A stretch of 38,168 nt of DNA from Pedosphaera sp. (GCA_002690655.1 NZFL01000024.1:4393-42560), one strand, 5' to 3'; positions 1 through 9,280 are shown, counted from the first letter of the stretch. Program-made: numbers and translations. The notes: generated by a model from the letters alone, not told the origin.

Positions 1-48
1 GTCAGGACGTATGTCCGCCAGCAAATACAATTCAAACTCAATCAATAG
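1..48 (+). CDS. C-terminal end of a TonB-like protein (partial)
   Basis: Frame 1 is open from the window edge to a TAG at 46-48 and encodes 15 residues ending VRQQIQFKLNQ. Alternating basic and hydrophobic residues ending in a short beta strand resemble the last strand of TonB C-terminal domains. The TPR protein and TonB-dependent receptor that follow make a TonB or ExbBD-TonB operon upstream plausible. The TAG overlaps a GTG (48-50) of the next frame by one base. Only 15 residues are visible, so the family assignment is an inference from context more than from sequence. Confidence 0.35.
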   Translation, partial: VRTYVRQQIQFKLNQ

Positions 49-62
49 TGGCTTTATTCAAG

Positions 63-1436
63 ATGATCTCAGTAAAATATCTCCTTTCGTTTATAATCAT
101 TGGCACGGGGCTCAATCTTGGAGCAGAGCCTGCCTTTGATCCTGCCATCAGTGAATCATTCTGGAGTAGTCCGGAATTTCAGAAACGTTTTCTGGCATCT
201 TATGGCGTCAATAGCGCCATCGAGCCCAGATTTGAAAATCCTGAGGAACAAGTTTTCTTCAGTCAGTTGGGTGAAGTGATTCGAGAAGATCCTCAAAAAG
301 CCATCAAACAGATCTCATCGAAAATCACATCCACATCCAGTGCAATTTTGAGTTATACGCTTGGTTCATTGCACTTTCAGGAAGGAAATAATGAGGAAGC
401 CATTCAGCATTTCAATGTGGCATTGAGTAAATTTCCAGATTTCCTTCGAGCCCACAAAAATCTGGGAATTGTCCTTGTGCGTGAAGGAAGGTACGAAGGA
501 GCCATCGAACCACTTGTCAAGACGATCAATCTAGGTGGGGCTGACGGAACGACCTATGGATTGCTGGGGTTCAGCTACCTCAACACTGAAAAATACCAGA
601 GTGCCATGATGGCATATCAGAATGCCATGCTGCTTGATGCAGATACTCAGGATTGGAAGCTGGGCATGATCAAATGCAAGATTGCAGATGAGGAATTCAG
701 TGATGCCGTTCGATTGCTCGATGATATTCTGGAGAAACAACCACAAAGCGTCAGTTTGTGGGCGCTGCAGGGAAATGTTCTCTTACAGATGGAGCAACCC
801 GAGAGGGCTGCCGTTAACTTTGAAATCCTTCGTAAAAGTGGTAAGGCGACGCTGCAGCACCTCATGTTGCTCGGCGACATATACATGCTCAAGGATGCAA
901 AAAACCTTGCGTTGGATGTGTATCTCGAAGCCATTGAAAAGGATGGCCAGGGCGATATCAAACGATCACTCAGAGCAGTGGAAATACTAGTCAGCCGAGG
1001 CGCATGGGAAGAATCAGAAGCCTTGTTTGCTAAAATGCGGGCCACGCACGCATCCACCATGACTGAGGAAGAAACTTTCAAATTGCTCAAACTCGAGTCC
1101 AAGGTTGCCATAGCGAATGGCAAAGGTGATGAGGCGCTTGTGGTTCTGGAGCAAATCATCGAAAAGAATCCATTGGACGGAGAAGCGTTGTTGCTTGCAG
1201 GTGCTTTCTATGCCCAGAACGGAGATCAGGAAAAAGCTGTTTTCCGTTTTGAAATGGCATCCAAAGTGCAGGGCTTTCAGGCGGATGCATGGCTGGAGCA
1301 TGCCAAGATACTTGTGCGCAATCAGGACTACACCAAAGCCATCGAGATCCTTCGGAAAGCTCAAAAATCCAAACCGCGAGATAATGTTCAAAAGTATTTG
1401 GAAGCCATTCAACGGGTTGCCAGCGCTGCCAATTAA
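63..1436 (+). CDS. Exported tetratricopeptide-repeat protein
   Basis: This is a 457-residue protein when started at the ATG at 63. A GTG at 48 in the same frame overlaps the stop of the preceding gene and would add five residues. The N-terminus (MISVKYLLSFIIIGTGLNLG, then AEP) is a signal peptide, so the protein should be periplasmic. From about residue 90 onward it is a run of TPR helices, with hallmark pieces such as ALSKFPDFLRAHKNLG and YQNAMLLDAD, and late repeats near ALVVLEQIIEKNPLDGEALL. TPR proteins are scaffolds, and no catalytic motif is seen. It lies 52 bases upstream of a TonB-dependent receptor in the same direction, so it probably serves that uptake system. Such TPR-receptor pairs are common in Verrucomicrobiota. 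No clear Shine-Dalgarno decides between the starts. Confidence 0.8.
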   Translation: MISVKYLLSFIIIGTGLNLGAEPAFDPAISESFWSSPEFQKRFLASYGVNSAIEPRFENPEEQVFFSQLGEVIREDPQKAIKQISSKITSTSSAILSYTLGSLHFQEGNNEEAIQHFNVALSKFPDFLRAHKNLGIVLVREGRYEGAIEPLVKTINLGGADGTTYGLLGFSYLNTEKYQSAMMAYQNAMLLDADTQDWKLGMIKCKIADEEFSDAVRLLDDILEKQPQSVSLWALQGNVLLQMEQPERAAVNFEILRKSGKATLQHLMLLGDIYMLKDAKNLALDVYLEAIEKDGQGDIKRSLRAVEILVSRGAWEESEALFAKMRATHASTMTEEETFKLLKLESKVAIANGKGDEALVVLEQIIEKNPLDGEALLLAGAFYAQNGDQEKAVFRFEMASKVQGFQADAWLEHAKILVRNQDYTKAIEILRKAQKSKPRDNVQKYLEAIQRVASAAN

Positions 1437-1488
1437 AAAGATCGACGGCCTGGGAAATATTTGACCCGATAAACTGTCACACGAAAAC

Positions 1489-4374
1489 ATGCCATTCTTT
1501 AAATCAAAGATCCCCATATTTTGGGGCCTGCGTCGCAAGCCAGTCATTTATCTGGCCTGTCTGATGGCCGGTTGTATGCCCTGCGACGCTCAGGAAGATG
1601 GCGGAGGTACGATTCAAGGTAGCATTACTGATTCATGGGAAGGGAATCCTTTGCCAGGAGTCAATGTTACAGTGAGGGGAACAACGCTGGGTGGCAGTTC
1701 GGACATCAGCGGTCGGTTTCGTTTGCCCGGTGTGCCTCAGGGAAATCATATTCTTATTTTCAATAAATCTGGTTATACCCGAGCCACCGTAGCGGATGTG
1801 CGTGTCATAGCTGCTCAACTTTCCAATGTAAATCTCGAGATGAAGCCTGAGTTCTATGAACTTGAACCGTTCGAGGTGATTTCTGATCCACAAATGGATC
1901 AAAGCATTGCTCTTCTCAGCGAGCGGCAGGATGCCTCTGCAATGACCGACGCCATTGGCTCGGATTTTTTCAGTCGTGCTGGTGCCGGAAATGCCGCCGA
2001 TATCATGACCAAGGTGACAGGCGCTTCCGTGGTTGGAGGGAAATATGTTTTTATACGTGGTTTGGGCGAAAGATACTCCAATACGACGTTAAATGGTGCT
2101 GAAGTGCCCAGTGCCGATCCTGACAAACGTGCGGTTCAAATGGATATTTTTCCTGCCAATGCCATCAAGAGCGTGGTGACTTCCAAAACATTTACACCGG
2201 ACCGTCCAGGTGGTTTCAGTGGAGGGTCCGTTGACATTATTACCAAGACTTTTCCGGAACAATTCACGGCCCAGTTGGGCTTTGGCACTTCTTACAATAC
2301 TCAGTCCAGTCTGAAAGAAGATTTTCTTTCTTATCCGGGCGGGGATCTGGACTGGTTGGGATTGGATGATGGGACTCGAGAATTGCCTGCGGAGTGGGAA
2401 GCGGGTGACATCAATAGTCAGGAGATCATCAATGACACGCGCTCAGGCGGAGGGAGAAGCACTGAGTCGCGCACAGCCGCAGCGGATGAGTTGATTCGCT
2501 TGACGAGTTTGTTCGGTCCTCTCATGCGTCCAACGCGTGAGACTTCTGGCCTAGATCATAATTTCAATGCTTCCGTCGGAGATACGAAAAAACTGTTTGG
2601 AAGGGATTTAGGTTTTCTTTTCGGAATTAGTTATGATCGTGATTATTCCTTTTACGGTAACGGTACGACAGGGAGGCATAAATTAAGTGGTGACTCCATC
2701 GAAACCGATTTGCTTCTAACAGACGTGCGAGGAGTCGAAGAAGTCAACTGGGGTAGTTTGGCGACACTGGCGTACAAAGTTTCCGAGAATCATGAGCTCG
2801 GTTTGAATTTCCTTTTTAACCACAACAGTGAAGATGAGGCGCGTTTGCAATCGGGGTTTTTGCAAGGTTTCGAGGACAGTACTTTTGAGACAAGCGTGCT
2901 TCATTATACCATTCGGGAATTAAGGTCCCTGCAGTTCAAGGGAACTCATGAATTCCCGCAATTACTGGATTTAAAAACCGACTGGATTGCTGCCGTCTCT
3001 TCCACCAGCCAGGACGAGCCTGACCTGCGTTTCTTCTCTTTCGATCGAACCGACAACGGTCGCATCAACGTTGCCTTGTCTGGATATGATGCGCCGACTC
3101 GCTACTTTCGTGAATTGTTGGAAGACAACCAGAATTTGAAACTTGATAATGCCATCCCTTTCAATGTCTGGTCTGGATTGGAAAGTCAGCTGAAGTTCGG
3201 AGCCTACTACTCTGGAACGCAACGAACCTATGAGGAAAGGCGCTACGCATACAACACATCGTCCAACCCTCGATGGCAGGACTTAGTCAATGGTGGTGAT
3301 CCGAATGCATTTCTGAGTGATGATAACCTGACGTATCAGGCGACCGGGCGTGGGACCTACCGATTCAATAAATATATTCAGGAGTTGCCCTATAACAATT
3401 ACACCGGTGATCAAAGTATTCATGCGCTATATAGCATGGTGGACATCCCTTTGATCGAGCGTTGGAAAATCATCACTGGTGCTCGCTACGAGACGACTGA
3501 TTTATCTGTCGATAATTACGGGGAACGAACAGGAAATGCCACCATCAACGAGTCTGCCATTCTTCCAGCAGCCAGTACTGTGTATGAATTGAAAGATGAC
3601 ATGAATTTGAGAATGGCTTTCGGAAAAACATTGGCGCGTCCTACGTTTCGTGAAATTGCTCTGGTTCCTGTCTTTGACTTCATCGGGGGTGACATTTTGA
3701 TCGGTAATCCCGATCTTGATATTACCTCGATTCATAATTACGATCTACGCTGGGAGTGGTTCCCCAAACCAGCCGAAGTTCTGGCTGCCAGTCTCTTTTA
3801 TAAAACTTTGTCCTCTCCTATCGAGAAGCAATTTGTCACAGCCAATCGTCAGGTTCAGTACCAAAACCGCGATGAAGCAATTGTCTACGGCCTGGAACTT
3901 GAAGCCAGAAAAAGTCTGGAAACCATTTCTGAAAATTTAAGCGACTTCACTGTGGGGGGAAATTTTACCTATGTGGTTTCAGAAGTTAATGTGACTCCTT
4001 TTGAGTATGAGTTTGGGCGCAATGAGACACGTCAATTAGCGGGGCAGTCTCCCTACATCATGAACTTTGATATTTCTTACAATAACGATCGAACAGGAAC
4101 GATTGTGAGTCTGTTCTACAATATTTTTGGTCCCAGATTGGCCGTCGTGGGCAGCAGTTCGCCTGCTCGTCCCAATGCGTTTGAGCAGCCTGTAGGTACA
4201 TTGGATTTAACGATATCCCAATCCCTGTCAGATCACTGGAAGCTCAAGTTTTCTGCAAAAAACCTTCTGGATCCTACGGTTGATGTCACACAGGAATTTG
4301 GCGGGCAGGAATATATTTACTCCTCCTACAAACGAGGACGGTCCTTCGGAATGTCGTTGTCCTACGATTTCTAG
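1489..4374 (+). CDS. TonB-dependent outer-membrane receptor with carboxypeptidase-regulatory-like domain
   Basis: The 961-residue protein has a signal sequence (residues 1-35, ending in CDAQ). A carboxypeptidase-regulatory-like beta-sandwich follows at about 40-118 (GSITDSWEGNPLPGVNVTVRG). The TonB plug lies at about 148-255 (DAIGSDFF, VFIRGLGERYSNTTLNG, GGSVDIITK). A long beta-barrel runs to the C-terminus, which ends RGRSFGMSLSYDF with the terminal Phe expected of outer-membrane barrels. These receptors import a ligand across the outer membrane using TonB energy. The appended N-terminal sandwich is typical of receptors for large substrates such as glycans or peptides. No SusD-like partner lies within the window, so the substrate cannot be named. 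It is probably co-transcribed with the TPR gene upstream. Confidence 0.93.
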   Translation: MPFFKSKIPIFWGLRRKPVIYLACLMAGCMPCDAQEDGGGTIQGSITDSWEGNPLPGVNVTVRGTTLGGSSDISGRFRLPGVPQGNHILIFNKSGYTRATVADVRVIAAQLSNVNLEMKPEFYELEPFEVISDPQMDQSIALLSERQDASAMTDAIGSDFFSRAGAGNAADIMTKVTGASVVGGKYVFIRGLGERYSNTTLNGAEVPSADPDKRAVQMDIFPANAIKSVVTSKTFTPDRPGGFSGGSVDIITKTFPEQFTAQLGFGTSYNTQSSLKEDFLSYPGGDLDWLGLDDGTRELPAEWEAGDINSQEIINDTRSGGGRSTESRTAAADELIRLTSLFGPLMRPTRETSGLDHNFNASVGDTKKLFGRDLGFLFGISYDRDYSFYGNGTTGRHKLSGDSIETDLLLTDVRGVEEVNWGSLATLAYKVSENHELGLNFLFNHNSEDEARLQSGFLQGFEDSTFETSVLHYTIRELRSLQFKGTHEFPQLLDLKTDWIAAVSSTSQDEPDLRFFSFDRTDNGRINVALSGYDAPTRYFRELLEDNQNLKLDNAIPFNVWSGLESQLKFGAYYSGTQRTYEERRYAYNTSSNPRWQDLVNGGDPNAFLSDDNLTYQATGRGTYRFNKYIQELPYNNYTGDQSIHALYSMVDIPLIERWKIITGARYETTDLSVDNYGERTGNATINESAILPAASTVYELKDDMNLRMAFGKTLARPTFREIALVPVFDFIGGDILIGNPDLDITSIHNYDLRWEWFPKPAEVLAASLFYKTLSSPIEKQFVTANRQVQYQNRDEAIVYGLELEARKSLETISENLSDFTVGGNFTYVVSEVNVTPFEYEFGRNETRQLAGQSPYIMNFDISYNNDRTGTIVSLFYNIFGPRLAVVGSSSPARPNAFEQPVGTLDLTISQSLSDHWKLKFSAKNLLDPTVDVTQEFGGQEYIYSSYKRGRSFGMSLSYDF

Positions 4375-4568
4375 CTTTTGGGTCCGCTCTAACGTTCATT
4401 GAAGCACAAATGTAACGCAAGCGTCGTCTTTGAGTGATACTCAGCATGTAACGTTTTATATATAAATTCCACAAACAAAAAAACGAACTTAAAGACTAGC
4501 AGTTTGAAAAGATCACAAGCTTCTTTTTCATCTCCTGGTTCAGATCGACGAAATCCAGAAAAATAACC

Positions 4569-5426
4569 ATGCCACCCAACCTTCAAAAAATGGGATCTGT
4601 TGACGATCATGCTTCGAATCGTCCCAAGTCATTCTTTGATCAATGGATCGACAGCCTCTTCGGGCGTGGCCAAAATGGTATCTCAGAAAAAAATCGGTAC
4701 GGATTGCGTGACAGATACACTTATTTTTTGCAGGATGCTGCTGCAAACTTTAATCAGTTAAATTTCAGATTGAACTCAAAAGAGGCAAACCAGATCGACC
4801 ACCTCAAGAAAATGCTTCTTCTAATGGCAAGCAATGCCGAGCAGTGTGTCCAAAAAGCAGTATATTCCTTGGTTAGCAGGGATCAAGCCTCGGCCCTTTC
4901 GGCAAAGGAACAGGATTCAGTCATTGATCAACTAGAAAAAGACGTCGATGAACTAGCCATGAAAATCCTGACTCTCGGAGTGGGGGAAGACGATCTTAGG
5001 TTCGTTGCCATGGCTATGAAAATCTCTACCGAGCTTGAAAGGGTGGGGGACGAAGCAACGACCCTGTCCCGTCGAAGTCTGGAGTTAATGAAAGAAGAGC
5101 CACTCAAGCCCGAAGTCGATATTCAGCGCATCGCTGAAATAGTGGTTGAGATGCTCAAAGCAGCACTGGATGCCTTTGTTTATCGCCGTCCCGATGAAGC
5201 CAGGCGGATTATTCTCAAGGACAAGGAAGTCGACCGGCTGAACAAATCCATATACAAAGCCATGACACAATGTATGATCAGCGACTCTGGCTGCGTCACG
5301 CGCTGCTTACATTACATCACCATTTCAAAAAGCTTCGAAAGAATTGGTGATCATGCCAGCAACATAGCCGAAGAAGTTGTCTTTCTATGTGAAGCACGGG
5401 ATATCAGACATGAGCACACCACCTGA
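4569..5426 (+). CDS. PhoU-domain protein with N-terminal extension
   Basis: This 285-residue protein contains two PhoU three-helix bundles from about residue 66. The paired metal-binding signatures are clear: ELERVGDEATTL in the first repeat and SFERIGDHASNIAEEVVF in the second. PhoU proteins bind metal clusters and damp phosphate uptake by acting on the PstSCAB transporter and the PhoR kinase. The usual length is about 215-240 residues. Here roughly 65 polar residues precede the domain with no recognisable motif, and a downstream start cannot be excluded. No pst or phoBR gene is nearby, so it may be a free-standing PhoU paralogue rather than the operon copy. It ends in TGA, showing that UGA works as a stop in this genome. 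Confidence 0.85.
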   Translation: MPPNLQKMGSVDDHASNRPKSFFDQWIDSLFGRGQNGISEKNRYGLRDRYTYFLQDAAANFNQLNFRLNSKEANQIDHLKKMLLLMASNAEQCVQKAVYSLVSRDQASALSAKEQDSVIDQLEKDVDELAMKILTLGVGEDDLRFVAMAMKISTELERVGDEATTLSRRSLELMKEEPLKPEVDIQRIAEIVVEMLKAALDAFVYRRPDEARRIILKDKEVDRLNKSIYKAMTQCMISDSGCVTRCLHYITISKSFERIGDHASNIAEEVVFLCEARDIRHEHTT

Positions 5427-5480
5427 TCTAGCTGCGTGAATTGACTTTGCCGTGCGGATATCTCCTGTCATCCTTCACTG

Positions 5481-7328
5481 ATGATGAGCGTGTCATCAGA
5501 CAACTTTCTTTCTCCTCACGGCAATAAAAGAAATCGGTTCGGTCAAATGAAGGCTTGGCGTCGGATGCTTCTCGGCAGTGTCTCGGCCATCCTTGCCTGC
5601 ATGTTTCTTGCCTTGATTTTTGAGGGAGTCCTGCGGTTGATGGGTTATGGTTACCCCACTTCGTTTTTTCTCGAGGATCCAAACTCAGGAACAGTGATAG
5701 AGAATGAACGCTTCGTCTGGCAATTTCTATCTCCGCAAAGCCATCTGAAACCGCATCCATTTCGTTTCGAACAAAAAAGAAAGCAGAATGCTATTCGTAT
5801 ATTTGTCCTTGGTGAGTCGGCTGCGTTGGGGACCCCTGAGCCTTCCTTTTCTTTCAGTCGTTTTCTGGAGCGGTTCTTGCAACATCGATACCCAGAACGG
5901 TCCATTGAGGTGATCAACCTCGCGATGCGGGGTATCAATTCTCACATGGTTCGAGTCATTGCTCATGAGTGCATTGCATACGACCCCAGTCTGATCATTT
6001 ATTATGGAGGCAACAATGAATTGGTTGGTTGGCAAGCCCCAGGACCAGATTCTCGCCGAACCCCGCGTCTTGAATGGATCAGGATGCAGCAGTTTTTACG
6101 AGCGAGCAAATCAGGGCAGTTGATTCAATCCGTGATTTCCTCAATGAGCTCTGATCCTGCAGTTGAACAGGACATGACTTTCTTTCACAAGCATCGTCTG
6201 CATCCCGACGACATGCGCAGGCAAGGGGTAATGGATCGTTATACCAAGAATATAAAGGAAACGTTTGAAGCGGTCACAGCACGCAGCATTCCCTTGCTGG
6301 TTGGGACTGTGGTCGTCAATGAGCGAGATTGTCCTCCCCTGGCATCATTGCACAGGGAAGACCTCGCCTCTTTAGAGCTCGAGCGGTTTGATCAATTTTG
6401 GAAGGATGCCATTGAAGCTGAATCAAGGGGCGACTGGGCTATGGCTGCATCGCTGTTCCAGAGGGCCTCCGAAATCGACAATCGATTTGCGGAACTACAT
6501 TTTCGTCTTGCGCGCGTGCTTGAGCGTCAAAATGATTCTGTTGCCTCTCGTTTTCATTATCAACAGGCCAAGGACTGCGATGCTCTCCCCTTCCGGGGGA
6601 CTTCAAGCATCAACGCTGCTCTGAAGCAGGTCGTTGAAGGGTTGGATGCAGACAAGATCAATCTTGTCGATTTGGATGATATTGTTCGCACCCATCCTTC
6701 GAGCATGAATGAAGTTCCAGGCAGTCCTTTTTTCTATGAACATGTGCATTTTCGTTTCAACGGCGACTACAGCATGGCTTCCTATCTCTTTCCTTTTATT
6801 CAGCAAATGCTGGATCTTCCACGTAAGGAACCCAGTGAGGAAGCAACTGATCTGCCAGCATTGTTAGATAGCGCCAGGCAGCTCGGTTACAATCCGGTTT
6901 TGGAAGCCATGATGATCCGGTCCATGATCCAGCTTCAGAAAGGCCCGCCGTTTCTGAATCAGGTGGATCATTCTCAAAGGATTGAAGCCATGGAAAAGGA
7001 TTTTCAAAAGCGTTACGCTGAGTTCGGAGTCGTGCATTTCCAGGGTGCCGTCAAATGGATTCAAGATGCCATGCAATCCCATCCGAATGATTGGAATCTA
7101 CCTTTTCTGGCCGCCCGCTTGGCCGCCCGCCTGAAAGATGCTGAGCGCGCGGCTGTATTTGCAAGCAAGGCAAGAGATCTCATGCCACATGCTTCATTGA
7201 TCAGGATCACCTTGGCCCACTATTTGACGCAATCGAGTCAAAAAGAAAAGGCCCGTGCTGAATTGAATGAGGTCTTGAAGCGGTATCCTGAGCATCCTGA
7301 AGCACTGGCGGCATTGGGTAATCTTTGA
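5481..7328 (+). CDS. Membrane-anchored SGNH hydrolase-like protein with TPR repeats
   Basis: This is a 615-residue protein. A membrane segment lies at about residues 30-55 (MLLGSVSAILACMFLALIFEG). It is followed by an SGNH-type domain: block I FVLGESAALG with Ser113, block II INLAMRGINSH, block III YYGGNNELVG with Asn178, and block V FYEHVHFRFNGDY around residues 418-428. TPR-like helices follow at about 300-370, inserted before block V, and again at 530-615. SGNH enzymes are esterases or acyl hydrolases and commonly trim acetyl groups from glycans. The block V acidic residue here is Glu420 where Asp is usual in SGNH enzymes, with His423 retained, so activity needs confirmation. The product probably faces the periplasm. 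It lies 54 bases after phoU in the same direction. The substrate is unknown. Confidence 0.75.
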   Translation: MMSVSSDNFLSPHGNKRNRFGQMKAWRRMLLGSVSAILACMFLALIFEGVLRLMGYGYPTSFFLEDPNSGTVIENERFVWQFLSPQSHLKPHPFRFEQKRKQNAIRIFVLGESAALGTPEPSFSFSRFLERFLQHRYPERSIEVINLAMRGINSHMVRVIAHECIAYDPSLIIYYGGNNELVGWQAPGPDSRRTPRLEWIRMQQFLRASKSGQLIQSVISSMSSDPAVEQDMTFFHKHRLHPDDMRRQGVMDRYTKNIKETFEAVTARSIPLLVGTVVVNERDCPPLASLHREDLASLELERFDQFWKDAIEAESRGDWAMAASLFQRASEIDNRFAELHFRLARVLERQNDSVASRFHYQQAKDCDALPFRGTSSINAALKQVVEGLDADKINLVDLDDIVRTHPSSMNEVPGSPFFYEHVHFRFNGDYSMASYLFPFIQQMLDLPRKEPSEEATDLPALLDSARQLGYNPVLEAMMIRSMIQLQKGPPFLNQVDHSQRIEAMEKDFQKRYAEFGVVHFQGAVKWIQDAMQSHPNDWNLPFLAARLAARLKDAERAAVFASKARDLMPHASLIRITLAHYLTQSSQKEKARAELNEVLKRYPEHPEALAALGNL

Positions 7329-7383
7329 CAGTGTCGTTATCAACGGAGGTGTGAACACGGAAAGCCCCCCCGATGCTGGTGGA

Positions 7384-8271
7384 TCAATCTTTCATGGCAA
7401 GACAGGCTGCGCCATACGCACCCGCATATTCCCCCAGGGTTGCTTTCAGGATTTTTACCGGTGTGTTATGCACAATCCACTCTACCTCATTAAGTGCCTC
7501 CTGCAGAGGCTGGAACAAGGCTTTATCTGATTCAGCAATGCCACCCCCGATCAGGATGGATTCCGGGTCCAGCACGTTGATGAGAGACGTCAACCCAGTG
7601 GCGAGATATTGGATGGATTGATGCCAGATGTTCTTCGCAAAATCATCTCCCTGCCGGGTGGCTTCAATCAGATGGTGAGTGGATTCAAATCGCCCCTGAC
7701 TCCGTTCCTTGATGGAATAATTACCCATGGCCCATTCAAGGCTGCCAGGAGTGCGGCAGATATCGGGCGGGCCGTCTATCTTGAGGCTGATGTGGCCAAG
7801 GTGACCGGCGCGTCCGAGGTGACCTTTCAAAAGATGACCATCTACCATGGCAGCCCCGCCGACGCCTGTGCCGAGCGTGATCATGATGACATTCGTCATC
7901 CCTTTTGCCACTCCCTGCCAGACTTCTCCCATGAGAGCGGCCTGCGCGTCATTGATGACTTTGACTGGATACTGGCTGTTCAATAGTTCCGTCCAGTCCA
8001 AGCCTTCCAGCCCTTGCAAGCGTCCAGGCATGTGGCTGATGGAACGTTGATTTTTCGCCACAAGCCCTGGAGCCGATAAACCAATCCGCACATCCTTAAT
8101 TTCGAATTCACTCAAAATCTTTTGCGTGATGGACTCAATACACCGGCACCAATCGAGAGCTTGGTTCGAATCAAAGTCTTGGGTTTGCTTGGACAGCAAC
8201 TCGCCTTTATCGGAAAAGACCACGCATTTAATGCGTGTGCCTCCCAAATCAATGCCGATGACCGGGTTCAT
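7384..8271 (-). CDS. ROK-family sugar kinase-like protein
   Basis: The 295 residues start with the ATP-binding phosphate-1 motif (GIDLGGTRIKCVVF). They continue with the catalytic Asp108 in VINDAQAALMGE and the glycine loop TLGTGVGGA at 132-140. ROK proteins phosphorylate glucose, N-acetyl sugars or related hexoses, or act as repressors. No helix-turn-helix precedes the kinase fold, so a kinase role is favoured. Two family hallmarks are altered. The ExGH sugar-binding motif reads GHLGH (156-160), and the CxCGxxGCxE zinc cluster is replaced by PPDICRTPGSLEW (168-180). This variant class may have a different substrate. Its ATG overlaps the stop of the NUDIX gene by four bases (ATGA), so the two are translationally coupled. 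Confidence 0.85.
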   Translation of the reverse strand: MNPVIGIDLGGTRIKCVVFSDKGELLSKQTQDFDSNQALDWCRCIESITQKILSEFEIKDVRIGLSAPGLVAKNQRSISHMPGRLQGLEGLDWTELLNSQYPVKVINDAQAALMGEVWQGVAKGMTNVIMITLGTGVGGAAMVDGHLLKGHLGRAGHLGHISLKIDGPPDICRTPGSLEWAMGNYSIKERSQGRFESTHHLIEATRQGDDFAKNIWHQSIQYLATGLTSLINVLDPESILIGGGIAESDKALFQPLQEALNEVEWIVHNTPVKILKATLGEYAGAYGAACLAMKD

Positions 8272-8813
8272 GATTCAGAAGGTGCTGAAAGTTGGAGCTC
8301 CCATTCGAGATAGCGCTTCCATAACACGCGAAAAGCGCTGGCGAATTCCTCCGGATTGGATGCGAGCCATTGATTCACATGATCCCTTGAAAACCACTCA
8401 CCACATTCTATTTCTTCGGGGTGCAGTTTGAATGGACCGTCATACGTGACTCTGTAAATCCAGACAAACTCCCATCCCGTATCGTTTGAAGCATCTATTT
8501 TGAAAAGTTTTTCAAGAGGGCGATCAGGTCGCCATCCCAGTTCTTCCTCGGTTTCTCTCATCGCGCAGACATCGTAAGACTCACCCGAATCCAGATGGCC
8601 GGAAGCGGATGAATCCCAAGTGCCCGGGAAACAATCTTTCAGCATGGATCTTTTTTGCAGGAAGAGCGATCCATCTGAATGAAAGACCAAAACATGGATG
8701 GCTCGGTGAAGTAAGTCCTGCTGGTGAACGACACTGCGGGGTTTGCGGTCAATCACTTCATCCCGATTGTTTACGACATCAAAAATTTCTTCCATGGAGT
8801 CAGGCATTATCAA
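8268..8813 (-). CDS. NUDIX hydrolase, isopentenyl-isomerase-like subfamily
   Basis: This 181-residue protein carries a complete NUDIX box, Gx5Ex7REUxEExGU, at residues 72-94 (GHLDSGES then RETEEELGW). The flanking pieces EEIFDVVNNRDEVIDRKPRS, HRAIHVLVFHSDG and LFLQKRS, with GTWDSSASGH, are typical of the YfcD/Idi-like branch of NUDIX enzymes. Members hydrolyse nucleoside-diphosphate-linked compounds. The exact substrate is not predictable, and true isomerase activity is not implied. It is the first gene of a two-gene unit with the ROK protein. Starts at residues 3 and 7 are also possible. No recognisable Shine-Dalgarno is present. Confidence 0.88.
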   Translation of the reverse strand: MIMPDSMEEIFDVVNNRDEVIDRKPRSVVHQQDLLHRAIHVLVFHSDGSLFLQKRSMLKDCFPGTWDSSASGHLDSGESYDVCAMRETEEELGWRPDRPLEKLFKIDASNDTGWEFVWIYRVTYDGPFKLHPEEIECGEWFSRDHVNQWLASNPEEFASAFRVLWKRYLEWELQLSAPSES

Positions 8814-9052
8814 GTTTTGTTCCGTTATTTGCAGGCTGTATTTTGTTTTTGAAGCATTACTTTAACATAACTTTTTGAAACTGGTAAGTTTGCAATGCTG
8901 GTGGGTACGCAAGTTTTCTTCGGCCCTCAAGGTTCATAATTCCAAAAACACGTTTTTTACCAGAAACCGTGTAATCGCGAAACCACTGCTGATTGGGGAA
9001 AACTTGACCAGACTGCACCAATACCGGTTCAAGGCCCAATTTCCAAATTGAC

Positions 9053-9076
9053 ACTCGTATGCTTGAGCATGCGAGT
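9053..9076 (+). repeat. Strong stem-loop upstream of a short ORF
   Basis: ACTCGTATGC (9053-9062) and GCATGCGAGT (9067-9076) form a ten-pair stem with one G-U pair and a TTGA loop. It is not followed directly by a T run on either strand, since the nearest T tract starts 11 bases later. It lies 27 bases before the ATG at 9104. It could be a regulatory hairpin or a protein-binding dyad. Confidence 0.5.
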
Positions 9077-9103
9077 CACGACTTATCTTTTTTAAGGATC
9101 ATC

Positions 9104-9169
9104 ATGCGCCAACCATACTGCTATTGGTCGCTGAAAAATATCGGAAGATATGTGACCGGCCTTTGCTGA
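9104..9169 (+). CDS. Candidate small ORF, possibly longer through an in-frame UGA
   Basis: An ATG at 9104 follows AAGGA (9094-9098) by five bases, one of the better ribosome sites in the window. It opens a 21-residue ORF (MRQPYCYWSLKNIGRYVTGL, then C) that ends in TGA at 9167-9169. The same frame then stays open for 39 more codons to a second TGA at 9287-9289, which lies inside the stem of the terminator hairpin. This may be a leader peptide, a small protein, a gene broken by one nonsense change, or a UGA-recoded gene. No clear SECIS hairpin follows the first TGA, and no family is recognised. Confidence 0.22.
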   Translation: MRQPYCYWSLKNIGRYVTGLC

Positions 9170-9280
9170 CACCGTCTTTTCCGCACAGAAATTTGGTTGG
9201 TAACGGATTTGTGGGCAACATCCCCATATGATCTTTCGGTGCAAGACTGGGGAGAGATACTGCCATTCACCGGCTCTGGG

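Noticed and set aside
8857-9054. Minus-strand GTG ORF of 65 codons upstream of the NUDIX gene
   Set aside because: The start sits at the edge of a strong stem-loop with no ribosome site, and no family is recognised. It cannot be excluded, but support is too thin to list as a gene.
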